DNA of 64,000 nt from Rossellomorea arthrocnemi (GCF_904424705.1 NZ_CAJGBF010000004.1:1-64000), one strand, 5' to 3'. Counted from the stretch's first letter, positions 20,416-30,816 are shown. A program made the numbers and translations. Notes: generated from the letters alone by a model not told the origin.

Positions 20416-21167
20416 CGAAACGGATCGTTCCCTGCTTGGATGTGAAAGATGGACGAGTGGTGAAAGGGATTCAGTTTGTGGAACTCCGTGATGCGGGGGA
20501 TCCTGTCGAGCTCGCGAAAGTGTATGACGAGCAGGGCGCGGATGAGCTTGTATTTCTGGACATTTCAGCATCTCACGAAGGCCGCAAAACCATGGTGGAA
20601 GTCGTTCAACGTGTGGCTGCGGAATTGGCGATTCCCTTTACAGTCGGCGGAGGGATCAATTCAGTGGAGGATATGAAAGCCATCCTGCGCGCAGGGGCGG
20701 ACAAGGTATCCCTGAACACAGCAGCTGTACTGCGACCTGAGCTTGTCCGGGAAGGGGCCGATTACTTCGGATCTCAATGTATCGTAGTCGCGATAGATGC
20801 CAAATATGATGAAGACAGTAAGGGTTGGAAGGTATACACCCATGGAGGCAGAAAACTGAAAGACCTACATGCTGTGGAATGGGCAAAAAAAGTGGAATCC
20901 CTAGGCGCCGGGGAAATCTTACTGACGAGCATGGATAGGGATGGAGAGAAAAAAGGCTTCAACCTGGCTCTTACAAAGACAGTCAGCGAAGCGGTATCGA
21001 TTCCTGTGATTGCATCCGGTGGGGCTGGGAATGCCGGACACTTCAAAGAGGTGTTTACGGAAGGCAAAGCCGATGCTGCATTGGCAGCATCCATTTTTCA
21101 CTATAAAGAAACGAGTGTAGAAGAAGTAAAAAGCTACTTACGAAAAGAGGAGGTCCACGTTCGATGA
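20409..21167 (+). CDS. hisF: Imidazole glycerol phosphate synthase, cyclase subunit
   Basis: HisF uses ammonia from HisH to turn PRFAR into imidazoleglycerol phosphate and AICAR. The 252-residue TIM barrel has the catalytic Asp in [12 protein letters not shown] (residue 11) and the second in [15 protein letters not shown] (near 130). Phosphate loops [11 protein letters not shown] and IASGGAGN are present. It is coupled by overlaps to hisA (7 bp) and hisI (4 bp). Confidence 0.97.
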   Translation: MLTKRIVPCLDVKDGRVVKGIQFVELRDAGDPVELAKVYDEQGADELVFLDISASHEGRKTMVEVVQRVAAELAIPFTVGGGINSVEDMKAILRAGADKVSLNTAAVLRPELVREGADYFGSQCIVVAIDAKYDEDSKGWKVYTHGGRKLKDLHAVEWAKKVESLGAGEILLTSMDRDGEKKGFNLALTKTVSEAVSIPVIASGGAGNAGHFKEVFTEGKADAALAASIFHYKETSVEEVKSYLRKEEVHVR

Positions 21168-21793
21168 CAAACACTGATTGGATCGCATCCGTGAATTACG
21201 ATGAAAAGGGGCTCGTGCCTGTCATTGTACAGGACGCTGAGACGAAAGATGTATTAACCTTAGCATATATGAATGAAACGTCTCTCAGGAAAACCGTCGA
21301 GACCGGGGAAACCTGGTTTTATTCCCGATCACGTCAAGAGCTGTGGCACAAAGGGGAAACAAGCGGAAATACACAACGTGTAAAAAACATCTCGTGGGAT
21401 TGTGATAAAGATGCCCTTCTTGTCCTGGCCGATAAAAAAGGTCCGGCCTGCCATAAAGGTGAAGAAAGCTGCTTTCACGAAAATGTATTTGGTGAAGAGC
21501 GATCCTCCACTGAAAATATCCTCATTACCCTTGAGAAACTCATTGAAAACAGGGAAATTGAGCGTCCGGTAGGAGCATACACTACCTACTTATTCGAAGA
21601 AGGGGTGGACAAAATCCTTAAAAAAGTAGGAGAAGAAGCATCAGAAGTAATCATTGCAGCGAAAAACAGGGACAGTGAAGAGTTGAAGTGGGAAGTGGCA
21701 GACCTGTTTTATCACATCCTCGTCCTTTTAAGAGAACAAAAGCTCCCACTCGAAAGTGTCTTGAGTGTACTCGTGGAACGTCATCATAAATAA
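21164..21793 (+). CDS. hisI: Bifunctional phosphoribosyl-AMP cyclohydrolase/phosphoribosyl-ATP pyrophosphatase
   Basis: This 209-residue fusion carries out the second and third steps of histidine synthesis. The N-terminal cyclohydrolase part (about 1-115) shows [19 protein letters not shown] and the zinc-binding DCDKDALL...CHKGEESCF segment. The C-terminal pyrophosphatase part (about 120-209) shows [20 protein letters not shown] and a SEVIIAAKN segment with metal-binding glutamates. It is the last gene of the his operon and is followed by a long palindrome rather than an obvious terminator. Confidence 0.96.
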   Translation: MTNTDWIASVNYDEKGLVPVIVQDAETKDVLTLAYMNETSLRKTVETGETWFYSRSRQELWHKGETSGNTQRVKNISWDCDKDALLVLADKKGPACHKGEESCFHENVFGEERSSTENILITLEKLIENREIERPVGAYTTYLFEEGVDKILKKVGEEASEVIIAAKNRDSEELKWEVADLFYHILVLLREQKLPLESVLSVLVERHHK

Positions 21794-21798
21794 CTTAC

Positions 21799-21840
21799 TG
21801 AGGGACGGACCTTCGCCCATTGGCGAAGGTCCGTCCCTCA
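21799..21840. repeat. Perfect 19-bp-arm GGGACGGACCT palindrome after hisI
   Basis: Arms at 21799-21817 and 21822-21840 are exact complements around CATT, with GGGACGGACCTTCGCC as their core. It follows the his operon stop codon by 5 bp. There is no T-run, but a stem this strong in RNA would block 3' exonucleases and may stabilise or end the his transcript. Confidence 0.9.
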
Positions 21841-21866
21841 AAATATGGTAGTTTAGTACAGGGGTA

Positions 21867-21894
21867 TTGTATGATATACTACTGTAGTTATACT
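21867..21894 (+). promoter_or_regulatory. Possible sigma-A promoter of the TPR gene
   Basis: TTGTAT (21867-21872) and TATACT (21889-21894) with 16 bp between them lie 22 bp upstream of the gene. Confidence 0.5.
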
Positions 21895-21916
21895 ATGAAC
21901 GTTTCGGAGGACTTTG

Positions 21917-23428
21917 ATGAGAAAAGGGTCAAAATTAGGTAGTGAAGAAGCGAAAGTGTTGTCTTTTGTCCCAACTGGCGAGTATTACTACAACAAAGGG
22001 ATGAAAGCTTATCAACGTCGCGAGCTAAAAAAATCGTTAAAATATTTAAATAGAGCATCTCAATTAGAACCGATTGAACCGATGATTGCCTGTCAATTAT
22101 CGATTGTGTATACAGAGCTTGGCGAATACAAGCGTTCCAATGATTTATTGCATAACATACTAGAGGACCTTGATCCCCATATGTCAGAATGCCATTATTT
22201 CTTGGCCAATAACTATGCTCACCTTGGTTTATTTAAAGAGGCATATGAACAGGTCTCGACATATTTGGATAAAGAAGAATATGGTGAGTTCGTCGAGGAT
22301 GCCGAAGATCTATTGGAGCTTCTTGAACTTGATTCCGATTTGATTGTGGATGATCTGTATGAGCATGATGAGCTCATCGTCCAACAGGAAAAAGCAAGGG
22401 AACTCCTCGAATCCGGTCACTTCCAGAAGGCAGTGGATACCTTACAAGAGGTCATCCGGGACTATCCTGAATTCTGGTCCGCCTACAATAATCTGGCTCT
22501 TGCCTACTTCTATCTGGGGGAAGTGGATAAAGCATCCGCCACCTTGGAAGAGGTACTTGAGAAGAATCCGGGGAATCTACATGCCCTGTGCAATACGGCT
22601 GTTTTTTATTTTTACCAAAAGCGCCATGACGAGTTGGAGGAATTGATCCAGGGTCTTGAGAAGGTCCGTCCCCTGCTCCATGAACATCGTTACAAGCTGG
22701 GGGCCACGTTTGCCCTTGTAGGGCGTTCGGAGCGGGCATATGATTGGTTGAAGTCTCTTCAGAAGATTGGCTTCGAAGGCGATGGAAGCTTCTATTATTG
22801 GTTGTCTTACTCTGCTTATGAAACAGGGCATGAGAATACGGCCAGGAATGCGTGGAAAAAGGTACTTGAGATCAATCCTGAAAAAGAAGGCCTCGAACCG
22901 TGGAACGACGAAAAGCAGGCAGAAGGCTTTGAAAATCACGTCACGTCCATATTGAAAAAGCTTCAAAGTGACTATACCGAAGAGAAATTATTCGGCCTCT
23001 TTCTGACGTCCATCTCGGCGAATCAAAGGGCAATCCTCACTCATGCGGATTTCTGTGATGTAGAGGATTTGTCGATTGTCGAAAAGGTTTATTTGGCTCA
23101 GGTGCTGAATAGTAACGGGAAAAGTTCGATCAAAGTGAATCAGGAGATTCAGAATATGCATCAGGTCGCTCTTCACCTCTATGGAGGTCATCGCCCGATC
23201 ACGAGCGTGGAATCCGGATTATTTCTTACATGGTTCACGATTGCCTACCGGGGGATCAAAGAGCGGGAAACCTTCAAGAATGCAAAAGCATTCGCAGCGG
23301 CTACGGAATTCGTCTGGCACCGACTGCGGAATGAAAAGGTGACGAAAAAACAATTGTGTGACCGTTTCAATTTATCCGCAAGTACCCTGACAAAATATAT
23401 TGCCGTCGTTGAAAGTTACCTTCCCTGA
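21917..23428 (+). CDS. Tetratricopeptide-repeat protein (YvcD-like)
   Basis: A 503-residue cytoplasmic protein made largely of TPR helices. Repeats are visible at about 22-60 (YYYNKGMKAYQRRELKKSLKYL), 165-235 (HFQKAVDTLQEVIRDYPEFWSAY and ALAYFYLGEVDKA) and 285-320. The last 60 residues (LCDRFNLSASTLTKYIAVVESY) resemble a helix-turn-helix, so it may bind DNA or be a TPR-regulated factor; that is inference. Position between hisI and trxB matches B. subtilis yvcD. Start ATG 21917 follows CGGAGG by 6 bp and is preferred to the TTG just before it. Confidence 0.78.
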   Translation: MRKGSKLGSEEAKVLSFVPTGEYYYNKGMKAYQRRELKKSLKYLNRASQLEPIEPMIACQLSIVYTELGEYKRSNDLLHNILEDLDPHMSECHYFLANNYAHLGLFKEAYEQVSTYLDKEEYGEFVEDAEDLLELLELDSDLIVDDLYEHDELIVQQEKARELLESGHFQKAVDTLQEVIRDYPEFWSAYNNLALAYFYLGEVDKASATLEEVLEKNPGNLHALCNTAVFYFYQKRHDELEELIQGLEKVRPLLHEHRYKLGATFALVGRSERAYDWLKSLQKIGFEGDGSFYYWLSYSAYETGHENTARNAWKKVLEINPEKEGLEPWNDEKQAEGFENHVTSILKKLQSDYTEEKLFGLFLTSISANQRAILTHADFCDVEDLSIVEKVYLAQVLNSNGKSSIKVNQEIQNMHQVALHLYGGHRPITSVESGLFLTWFTIAYRGIKERETFKNAKAFAAATEFVWHRLRNEKVTKKQLCDRFNLSASTLTKYIAVVESYLP

Positions 23429-23529
23429 GCATATTTTTGGACGATACGACCATAATTTTTATAGGATAGGTGTAGGAAGTTAATACTATGTATGGAAGGC
23501 TCAAGCGCCATTAAAACCTCCAGCAATAG

Positions 23530-24516
<987 letters not shown>

Positions 24517-24520
24517 TGAA

Positions 24521-24560
24521 AAAAAGGCCTTGCGAATAGATTCTTTCGTAAGGCTTTTTT
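24521..24560 (+). terminator. Terminator of trxB
   Basis: AAGGCCTTGCGAA and TTTCGTAAGGCTT form an imperfect hairpin ending in TTTTTT, directly after the trxB stop. Confidence 0.85.
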
Positions 24561-24623
24561 GTTTATGGACAGAGCTGATGGGTGCCTATAAACAAGGAAT
24601 CGATGGTTCTGAAATAATTGAAG

Positions 24624-24776
24624 TCAATTCTTCTTATGCTTATTAAACACATACACTAATTCTGACAACGTCAACTTCTTCAATCCTTCATCACATGGTT
24701 TGTAAACACCAGCTTCTACTAACCGACGAATAAACTGCTGCCTCTGTCGTTCAACGGCTTCACGTAAAAAGGGCAT
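24624..24776 (-). CDS. Small basic protein of the Fur-regulated FbpA type
   Basis: A 50-residue open frame on the reverse strand starts MPFLREAVERQRQQFIRRLV and continues EAGVYK...LTLSELVYVF. This layout (a helix rich in Arg and Gln, then a GVYK turn, then an LTLSEL helix) matches the FbpA family (DUF3940), small basic proteins induced by iron starvation in B. subtilis. It has a good AAAGGAGTG ribosome site 9 bp before the ATG. I see no clear Fur box upstream, so iron control is unproven. It lies convergent to trxB and divergent from tnrA. Confidence 0.72.
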   Translation of the reverse strand: MPFLREAVERQRQQFIRRLVEAGVYKPCDEGLKKLTLSELVYVFNKHKKN

Positions 24777-24842
24777 GTGTGTTCACTCCTTTTAGATTCT
24801 TAAGGGTAGTATAAGGGGATCTCCACAGAAAATCATCTACCT

Positions 24843-24889
24843 TGTTAAGTTTTCTATCAATTTAGAATTCTTTGTCAGGTTTTCTGACA
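24843..24889. promoter_or_regulatory. Two TnrA-type operators upstream of tnrA
   Basis: TGTCAGGTTTTCTGACA (24873-24889) is a full TGTNA-N7-TNACA TnrA box. TGTTAAGTTTTCTATCA (24843-24859), exactly 30 bp upstream and so on the same helix face, matches except for one base. A -10 TATAAT lies at 24919-24924 with no good -35, and the centre of the proximal site is about 50 bp before the predicted start, the usual place for TnrA activation. Confidence 0.8.
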
Positions 24890-24958
24890 TAATAGTCCAA
24901 AGAATGAAAGAAGACCTGTATAATCAAGGTATTCCCTGTTTAGGAGGATGAGGACATA

Positions 24959-25273
24959 GTGGACAACGAACCTTCCTATAAGGATAAAAAAGTGATATCG
25001 ATCGGAGTCGTGAGTGAATTAACCGGTTTGACCGAAAGGAAAATTCGTTACTATGAAGAGAAGAATCTGATATTCCCCCAGCGCTCCAACCGGGGTTATC
25101 GGAAGTACTCCTTTTCCGATGTGGAACGTTTAATGGACATCGCCGATCAGCGTGAAGAAGGGGTCACAACAAAAGAAATCAAACATGAACTCACCAGAAA
25201 AGAGAGAAAAGAAGCAAAACAGAAAATGATTAAAGGTCAGCTGAATGCACGATTTGGCATTCAGAAGAAATAA
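24959..25273 (+). CDS. tnrA: Nitrogen-metabolism regulator TnrA (MerR family)
   Basis: TnrA activates and represses nitrogen genes when nitrogen is scarce and is held inactive by feedback-inhibited glutamine synthetase. The 104-residue protein has a MerR-type winged helix ([22 protein letters not shown], residues 15-36; [16 protein letters not shown]) and the short tail [12 protein letters not shown] that in TnrA binds glutamine synthetase. The sequence DKKVISIG before the helix also matches TnrA rather than GlnR, and no glnA gene is adjacent. It starts at GTG 24959 after TAGGAGG. Likely autoregulated through the sites just upstream. Confidence 0.9.
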   Translation: MDNEPSYKDKKVISIGVVSELTGLTERKIRYYEEKNLIFPQRSNRGYRKYSFSDVERLMDIADQREEGVTTKEIKHELTRKERKEAKQKMIKGQLNARFGIQKK

Positions 25274-25556
25274 ATGGGGGACGGACCTCTGTAGGATATG
25301 TCATTTTGGACGGGATACTGTGAATGGGCAAAAGAATACTTAAGGTATTTATCCTTTTTGATGAAAAAAGGTAGAATGGATGTATAGTGCTCATCCACAA
25401 TCTCCTATCCTTAAACATTTACGCACTTCCACAAAGAATGAACATTGATTCGACCTTCAGATCACTTCCAAAAAAAAACAGGATTATAACCTTTCCAAGA
25501 GGGAATAACGACTATTATGAAAGTCATCTCAGTTATTTTGGAAGGTCGGATCAACA

Positions 25557-26273
25557 ATGAAAAAGTTAAAACTAGCAGCGGTCATCGTACTATTTGCCCT
25601 TATTCCTATTGTCTACTTCAGCTTTATTGCTGATGGAACAGAATCTTCTTCAAAAAAGCGCGTCATGGCATTAGGGGATTCCCTTACCTATGGTTACGGG
25701 GATAAAAAGGAAGCTGGGTATATCGGTCGTTTAGAAGAGAAAGTAAATCAAGAACATCCAAAGACGTCGTATCACTTCCAGAACCTCGGAGTACCCGGGC
25801 AGCAATCGGATCAGTTACTAAGTCAAATTGTAAAGCCCGAAGTAGCAGGGGACTTAAGTGAAGCAGATATATATATCATCAACATTGGAACCAATGATTT
25901 AATCAAGAACAATGGTGGAGACCTGTTCCCTTTACATCATGATGAAATCATGGATGCGAAAAAGGACTACCTCGACCATCTGGATAAGATCCTGAATATT
26001 GTCGGAACAGCGAACAAAGAAGCGGATATCATTGTGTTGGGTTTATATAATCCATATCCGGACAAAGACAGCGATAAAATCGAAGCGTACGTGGACGATT
26101 GGAATAAGTCGATGATGAAAGAAGCAAATAAACATGACAATGTGAAATACGTATCAATAAATCCATTATTCAAAGGGAAGTCAAAGGAAAACTATTTTCA
26201 TGATTCCCTTCATCCTAATGGGAAAGGGTATGAATTAATCGCAGACCAAATTGTGAAGAACTATGACTTTTAA
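25557..26273 (+). CDS. Membrane-anchored SGNH/GDSL-family hydrolase
   Basis: A 238-residue esterase-like protein with an N-terminal hydrophobic segment (LAAVIVLFALIPIVYFSFIA, residues 6-25) that anchors it to the membrane or acts as a signal. The catalytic motifs are MALGDSLTYGYG (Ser near 42), INIGTNDL (Asn near 119) and DSLHPNGKGY (Asp and His near 220-223). Substrate unknown; relatives act on lipids or on acyl groups of the cell wall. A weak ribosome site (GGAAGG) precedes the ATG. Its 283-bp upstream gap contains one GGGACGGACCT arm at 25276. Confidence 0.82.
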   Translation: MKKLKLAAVIVLFALIPIVYFSFIADGTESSSKKRVMALGDSLTYGYGDKKEAGYIGRLEEKVNQEHPKTSYHFQNLGVPGQQSDQLLSQIVKPEVAGDLSEADIYIINIGTNDLIKNNGGDLFPLHHDEIMDAKKDYLDHLDKILNIVGTANKEADIIVLGLYNPYPDKDSDKIEAYVDDWNKSMMKEANKHDNVKYVSINPLFKGKSKENYFHDSLHPNGKGYELIADQIVKNYDF

Positions 26274-26443
26274 CATGGACTTTGACATGAATCGAGAAGA
26301 TTCGAGGGGATTTCCCAACCACCTTCAAAACCTTAACAATTCCGTAATACCGTTTTAAATCTGTTGTAACACTAGTGAAACAATTTTCGGGTAATATAGA
26401 TAATAAGAAATTGACCCCCTTTTAAGTAATAAATCCCGTAGAT

Positions 26444-26474
26444 GACACAGGAATCGCCTGTGTCTATTTTTTTG
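26444..26474 (+). terminator. Terminator of the SGNH hydrolase gene
   Basis: GACACAGG and CCTGTGTC pair around AATCG and are followed by TATTTTTTT. Confidence 0.85.
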
Positions 26475-26599
26475 CATTCTTTCCTGTTATAGTGACTCCG
26501 ATGTGCCTGTACCTATTCTGAATACCCCCTTACACATGTCTAAACCTGTCCCATTATCTTTCGATTTCAATCGACAACTTCAAGACGAATGCCAAGACA

Positions 26600-26628
26600 T
26601 TGTAGCTTGTCTGCAATCATAGTATAAT
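26600..26628 (+). promoter_or_regulatory. Sigma-A promoter of the yvcI-rapZ-glmR-whiA-crh operon
   Basis: TTGTAG (26600-26605) and TATAAT (26623-26628) with a 17-bp spacer. Transcription would begin near 26635, so the ATG at 26636 cannot be the natural start of the next gene. Confidence 0.75.
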
Positions 26629-26698
26629 ATAAGGAATGAGATTGACTGTGGGACTGGTACATACATCGCTCCCAAACATCAAGATTGAGGTGAAGGCA

Positions 26699-27157
26699 GT
26701 GCAACGTGTCACAAATTGTTTATATCTGGATGGAGACAAGGTGCTCCTTCTCCAAAAGCCAAGACGGAACTGGTGGGTCGCCCCGGGTGGAAAGATGGAG
26801 TCCGGAGAATCGATCAGGGATGCGGTCATCCGCGAGTATCGTGAGGAAACGGGTATTTACTTGAAAAATCCTGATCTGAAAGGCGTCTTTACATTTATCA
26901 TTAAAGATGGCGATCAAATCGTATCGGAGTGGATGATGTTCTCCTTCTTTGCAACAGAGGCGGATGGGGTCAATCTTCAGGAATCAGAAGAAGGAAAGAT
27001 CAAATGGCATCCGATTGAAGACATCAAGAATTTGCCGATGGCTGAAGGAGATTATCATATTCTGGACTACCTATTACACGGGAAGAATACGATTTATGGG
27101 ACGTTTACCTATACTCCTGATTTTAAATTATTATCTTATCGACTGGATCCGAGTTAA
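26699..27157 (+). CDS. yvcI: NUDIX hydrolase YvcI
   Basis: A NUDIX phosphohydrolase that cleaves nucleoside diphosphates linked to another group. The Nudix box GGKMESGESIRDAVIREYREETGI is split here as GGKMESGES and REYREETGI, around residues 31-53. Starting at GTG 26699 gives 152 residues and an N-terminus (QRVTNCLYLDGDK) like B. subtilis YvcI, with GAGGTG upstream; the earlier ATG at 26636 falls at the predicted transcription start and has no ribosome site. First gene of an operon with rapZ, glmR, whiA and crh. Confidence 0.88.
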   Translation: MQRVTNCLYLDGDKVLLLQKPRRNWWVAPGGKMESGESIRDAVIREYREETGIYLKNPDLKGVFTFIIKDGDQIVSEWMMFSFFATEADGVNLQESEEGKIKWHPIEDIKNLPMAEGDYHILDYLLHGKNTIYGTFTYTPDFKLLSYRLDPS

Positions 27158-27206
27158 ACAACGAACTTTTTAATATAGAACATTACGATAAAAGTGGGGG
27201 AAGAGT

Positions 27207-28100
27207 ATGAGTACAGGTTCGACAAACGATGTTCAATTGGTAATCATTACAGGGATGTCCGGGGCTGGCAAAACCGTTGCCATTCAGAGCTTTGAGGATT
27301 TAGGGTTTTTCTGTGTGGACAATCTGCCGCCCACTCTTCTGCCAAAATTTTTGGAACTGATGAAAGAGTCCGGTAATAAAATGAATAAGGTCGCCTTAGT
27401 AATGGACCTCAGGGGAAGAGAATTCTTCGATCATCTTTTCAAAGCATTAGACGAACTGGCGGAAACCTCATGGGTATCACCACAGATTCTCTATCTCGAT
27501 GCAGATGATTCATCCCTGGTCAGACGATATAAGGAAACACGTCGTTCCCACCCGTTGGCGCCTTCAGGTTTGCCTCTTGAGGGGATACGTCAGGAAAGGG
27601 AGCTCCTGGAAGAATTGAAGGGGCGAGCGCAGTTAATTTATACGACGTCAACCATGAAGCCAAGAGAGCTTCGAGAAAAGATTCTAACGGAATTCTCGGT
27701 GAACAAAAAGACCATCTTTACAGTGAATGTCGTATCATTCGGTTTTAAGCACGGGATTCCCATCGATGCCGATCTGGTGTTTGATGTACGCTTTCTCCCC
27801 AATCCCCATTATATCGATCATATGAGACCGAAAACGGGATTGGATGAAGAGGTATCAACCTACGTATTAAAATGGAATGAAACGAATAAATTCATCGAAA
27901 AAGTGACCGATTTACTTGCGTTCATGCTTCCCCAATACAAGCGGGAAGGAAAGAGTCAGCTCGTCGTCGCGATTGGATGTACAGGCGGACAGCATCGTTC
28001 GGTTGCGTTAGCAGAGTATCTTGGACATCATTTTGAAAAAGACTATCAAACAAAAATTTCTCATCGGGACATTCAGAAGAGAAAGGGTCTAACAACATGA
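27207..28100 (+). CDS. rapZ: RNase adaptor protein/nucleotide-binding protein RapZ (YvcJ)
   Basis: YvcJ/RapZ proteins bind and hydrolyse nucleotides; in E. coli RapZ controls the glmS-regulating small RNA, and in B. subtilis YvcJ affects competence. The 297-residue protein has a Walker A GMSGAGKT near residues 16-23 and conserved [14 protein letters not shown] near 41-48. The C-terminal half holds [16 protein letters not shown] and [17 protein letters not shown], a histidine-rich metabolite-binding site. It overlaps glmR by four bases. Confidence 0.93.
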   Translation: MSTGSTNDVQLVIITGMSGAGKTVAIQSFEDLGFFCVDNLPPTLLPKFLELMKESGNKMNKVALVMDLRGREFFDHLFKALDELAETSWVSPQILYLDADDSSLVRRYKETRRSHPLAPSGLPLEGIRQERELLEELKGRAQLIYTTSTMKPRELREKILTEFSVNKKTIFTVNVVSFGFKHGIPIDADLVFDVRFLPNPHYIDHMRPKTGLDEEVSTYVLKWNETNKFIEKVTDLLAFMLPQYKREGKSQLVVAIGCTGGQHRSVALAEYLGHHFEKDYQTKISHRDIQKRKGLTT

Positions 28101-29059
28101 CACATACACCCAAGGTCGTCGTGATCGGAGGAGGAACCGGCCTGCCGGTCCTTCTCCGTGGATTGAAACGACACCCGATTGATATATCGGCCATTGTCAC
28201 CGTTGCAGATGACGGCGGCAGTTCCGGTCGTTTGCGGGACAGCCTGGATATACCTCCCCCCGGGGATATACGGAATGTCCTGGCTGCTCTTTCAGAAGTA
28301 GAGCCACTGGTTGAACAAATGTTTCAGCACCGCTTTGAAACGACGAATGAGCTTTCCGGTCATGCCTTGGGAAACCTGATCATCGCGGCCCTCGCCTCTA
28401 TTACAGGGGACTTTGTCCATGCCATACAGGAAATGAGCAGGGTGTTGAATGTGAAGGGCAAGGTGCTTCCATCTGCGAATCAAAGTGTCATCCTGAAGGC
28501 TGAAATGGAGGATGGAACGATTGTTACGGGTGAATCTGCCATTCCGAAAGCAGGGAAGAAGATCAAGCGTGTCTTCCTTAAGCCCGACAGCACCAAAGCG
28601 TTAAGCGAAACCCTGCGTGCTATTAAGGAAGCCGATTTGATTGTGATGGGGCCGGGAAGCCTATATACTAGTATATTACCGAATCTTCTAGTTCCTGGTA
28701 TTGGAGAAGCCGTATGCAGGGCTGAAGCCAAGAAGATGTATATCTGCAATATCATGACCCAGGCAGGGGAAACCCTGGATTATTCAGCAAGCGACCACGT
28801 TAAGGCGTTATACGATCATTTAGAAACTCCAAGCATTGATTATATCCTGGTGAACAAGAAACAGGTGCCAAAAGAGGTGCAGGAACGATATAATGAAGAG
28901 CAGGCGAGCCCCGTTCATTTCGATGTGGATAAATTAAAGTCCATGGGCTTGGAAGTGATCGCAGAAGAGATACTTTCCTATGACAATCATCTCGTCCGTC
29001 ATAACACAGAAAAGGTCGCAGATATTATATATTCTTATCTGAAAGAAACAAGCAACTGA
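28097..29059 (+). CDS. glmR: GlmR/YvcK gluconeogenesis factor, UDP-GlcNAc binding
   Basis: GlmR stimulates glucosamine-6-phosphate synthase and is needed for growth on gluconeogenic carbon; UDP-GlcNAc counteracts it. The 320-residue protein has the CofD-like fold with [13 protein letters not shown] near 11-23, [12 protein letters not shown] near 39-50, and [13 protein letters not shown] near 218-230. It overlaps rapZ by four bases. Together with rapZ and hprK/crh it links carbon state to cell-wall precursor supply. Confidence 0.95.
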   Translation: MTHTPKVVVIGGGTGLPVLLRGLKRHPIDISAIVTVADDGGSSGRLRDSLDIPPPGDIRNVLAALSEVEPLVEQMFQHRFETTNELSGHALGNLIIAALASITGDFVHAIQEMSRVLNVKGKVLPSANQSVILKAEMEDGTIVTGESAIPKAGKKIKRVFLKPDSTKALSETLRAIKEADLIVMGPGSLYTSILPNLLVPGIGEAVCRAEAKKMYICNIMTQAGETLDYSASDHVKALYDHLETPSIDYILVNKKQVPKEVQERYNEEQASPVHFDVDKLKSMGLEVIAEEILSYDNHLVRHNTEKVADIIYSYLKETSN

Positions 29060-29120
29060 TACAACAGCAAAAATTTCTTGTGTGAAAGGTTGTGCAAGCG
29101 CTTGCTAGGAGGTGATGGGG

Positions 29121-30068
29121 ATGTCGTTTGCGTCCGAAACGAAAAAAGAACTAACCAATATTGAAGTGAAAGATTGCTGTGCAAATGCAGAGTTGTCCGC
29201 ATTGATTCGAATGAATGGTTCATTATCCTTCTCGAATCAAATGCTCGTCGTCAATATTCAAACCGAAAATGCCGCCATTGCCAGAAGAATATATACTTTG
29301 ATCAAAAAAGGGTACGACACCCCGGTAGAGCTTCTGGTGAGAAAGAAGATGCGGCTTAAGAAAAACAATGTCTACATTGTACGAATCAAAGAAGATACAA
29401 AGATGATCCTCGAGGATTTGAGAATTCTGGGTGAACATTTCACCTTTATCCATAATATATCGGAAGATCTGATTAAGAAAAAATGCTGCAGACGCTCGTA
29501 TTTACGGGGGGCGTTCCTGGCAGGTGGTTCGGTTAATAATCCGGAAACATCATCGTATCATCTGGAAATCTTTTCTCTATATTCTGAACACAACGAGGCG
29601 TTGTCGGAGCTGATGAATTCCTTCGGGTTAAACAGTAAAACCCTTGAAAGGAAGAAAGGCTTCATAACGTATTTAAAGGAAGCGGAAAAAATCACGGAGT
29701 TCCTGAATATCATAGGGGCTCATAACGCACTGCTTCGATTTGAAGATGTGCGCATTGTCCGGGATATGAGGAATTCCGTTAATCGTCTTGTGAACTGCGA
29801 GACGGCTAATTTGAATAAAACCATCGGTGCAGCCCTGAGACAGGTTGAAAACATCAAATTCATCGAAAAGCATGTAGGATTACAGGTTTTACCCGATAAA
29901 TTAAGAGAAATAGCCGAGCTGCGAGTGAGCTATCAAGATGTCACTTTGAAAGAACTTGGGGAAATGGTGTCTGGCGGCACCATTAGTAAATCAGGGATTA
30001 ATCACCGCTTACGGAAAATTGATCAGCTGGCAGACAAGTTAAGAGCGGGAGAAAAGCTGAATACCTAA
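29121..30068 (+). CDS. whiA: Sporulation/cell-division regulator WhiA
   Basis: WhiA combines an N-terminal LAGLIDADG-like domain with a C-terminal helix-turn-helix and in Bacillus influences division and chromosome segregation. The motifs [16 protein letters not shown] near 113-128 and the [27 protein letters not shown] near 273-296 are clear. Start 29121 ([13 protein letters not shown]) follows TAGGAGGTG with 6-bp spacing, and the family begins this way; the GTG and ATG just before it overlap the ribosome site. Confidence 0.96.
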   Translation: MSFASETKKELTNIEVKDCCANAELSALIRMNGSLSFSNQMLVVNIQTENAAIARRIYTLIKKGYDTPVELLVRKKMRLKKNNVYIVRIKEDTKMILEDLRILGEHFTFIHNISEDLIKKKCCRRSYLRGAFLAGGSVNNPETSSYHLEIFSLYSEHNEALSELMNSFGLNSKTLERKKGFITYLKEAEKITEFLNIIGAHNALLRFEDVRIVRDMRNSVNRLVNCETANLNKTIGAALRQVENIKFIEKHVGLQVLPDKLREIAELRVSYQDVTLKELGEMVSGGTISKSGINHRLRKIDQLADKLRAGEKLNT

Positions 30069-30095
30069 TTAAAGACAAAGGGGAGAGAAATGATT

Positions 30096-30353
30096 ATGGT
30101 GGAAAAACAAGTAGAAGTGAAATTAAAGACAGGTCTGCAAGCGCGACCAGCGGCATTATTCGTTCAGGAGGCAAACCGTTTCTCATCTGAAATCTTCTTG
30201 GAAAAGGATGGGAAAAAGGTCAACGCAAAAAGTATTATGGGCCTAATGAGCTTAGCCATCTCCACCGGCTCTGCCATCACATTGGTAGCAGACGGAAGCG
30301 ATGAAGAAGAAGCCCTTGTCGCCCTCGAAGGATTCGTTCAAAAAGAAGCATAA
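30096..30353 (+). CDS. crh: Catabolite-repression HPr-like protein Crh
   Basis: Crh is a copy of HPr that serves only in regulation: Gln15 replaces the phosphocarrier His15 (TGLQARPAA), while Ser46 (NAKSIMGLMS) is present and can be phosphorylated by HprK. P-Ser-Crh then acts as co-repressor of CcpA. With the start at 30096 (MVEKQVEVKLK) these residues fall exactly at 15 and 46, which supports this start over ATG 30090. It ends the yvcI operon and is followed by a strong terminator. Confidence 0.95.
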   Translation: MVEKQVEVKLKTGLQARPAALFVQEANRFSSEIFLEKDGKKVNAKSIMGLMSLAISTGSAITLVADGSDEEEALVALEGFVQKEA

Positions 30354-30365
30354 CATGAACTTTAC

Positions 30366-30403
30366 AAAAAACCGATGACCAGGGAGTGGTCATCGGTTTT
30401 TTT
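30366..30403 (+). terminator. Terminator of the crh operon
   Basis: ACCGATGACC and GGTCATCGGT pair around AGGGAGT and are followed by seven T. Confidence 0.95.
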
Positions 30404-30479
30404 AGTTGGTTGACCTTTAGTTTAAAAAAGCTGTTTTCGCAGGTTTTTTTGCTTTCGTTAGAATAAAAAAGTAGTAGAC

Positions 30480-30565
30480 TGGATGCTGGCTTTTTTCTGT
30501 GCAGGCGGTTAGCCTAGGAGATCTCAACTTTCGAGCTATAACGGACAGCCCCTCGAGGCCCCAAG
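30480..30565. repeat. Degenerate copy of the palindromic intergenic repeat
   Basis: Fragments such as GGATGCTGG, TCTCAACTTTC and AGCCCCTCGAGGC match the cores of the longer copies at 7807 and 36921, but no long stem remains. The rest of the gap to 30816 holds only the palindrome at 30744 and a -10-like TATAAT at 30774-30779. Confidence 0.45.
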
Positions 30566-30743
30566 TCTTTTGAACTTTTTTCCATTTAATTCACATCTAA
30601 AATGGATGTATTCCCGATTTTTTGTTACATTGTACTTTTCGGGAAGTTCACAGAAAATGGAGAAAAAGACACATATCATTTCCATCCCTCACCTATTAAA
30701 CAAGAGAATACGAGAGTATAATAAAATGAGTTTGAAAAAAATA

Positions 30744-30763
30744 CATTACATAAAAATGTAATG
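30744..30763. promoter_or_regulatory. CATTACAT palindrome at the promoter of the HPt-GGDEF gene
   Basis: CATTACAT and ATGTAATG are separated by AAAA, and the site ends 10 bp before a TATAAT (30774-30779). A repressor or response-regulator operator is plausible; the binding protein is unknown. Confidence 0.5.
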
Positions 30764-30816
30764 GAAGCATTTCTATAATATTAAGAGAAGTTTACGATAA
30801 AGGAAGACGATGCCGA

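Noticed and set aside
30570..30761. Open frame of 63 codons before the GGDEF gene
   Set aside because: No ribosome site, and its end overlaps the palindrome and promoter region.
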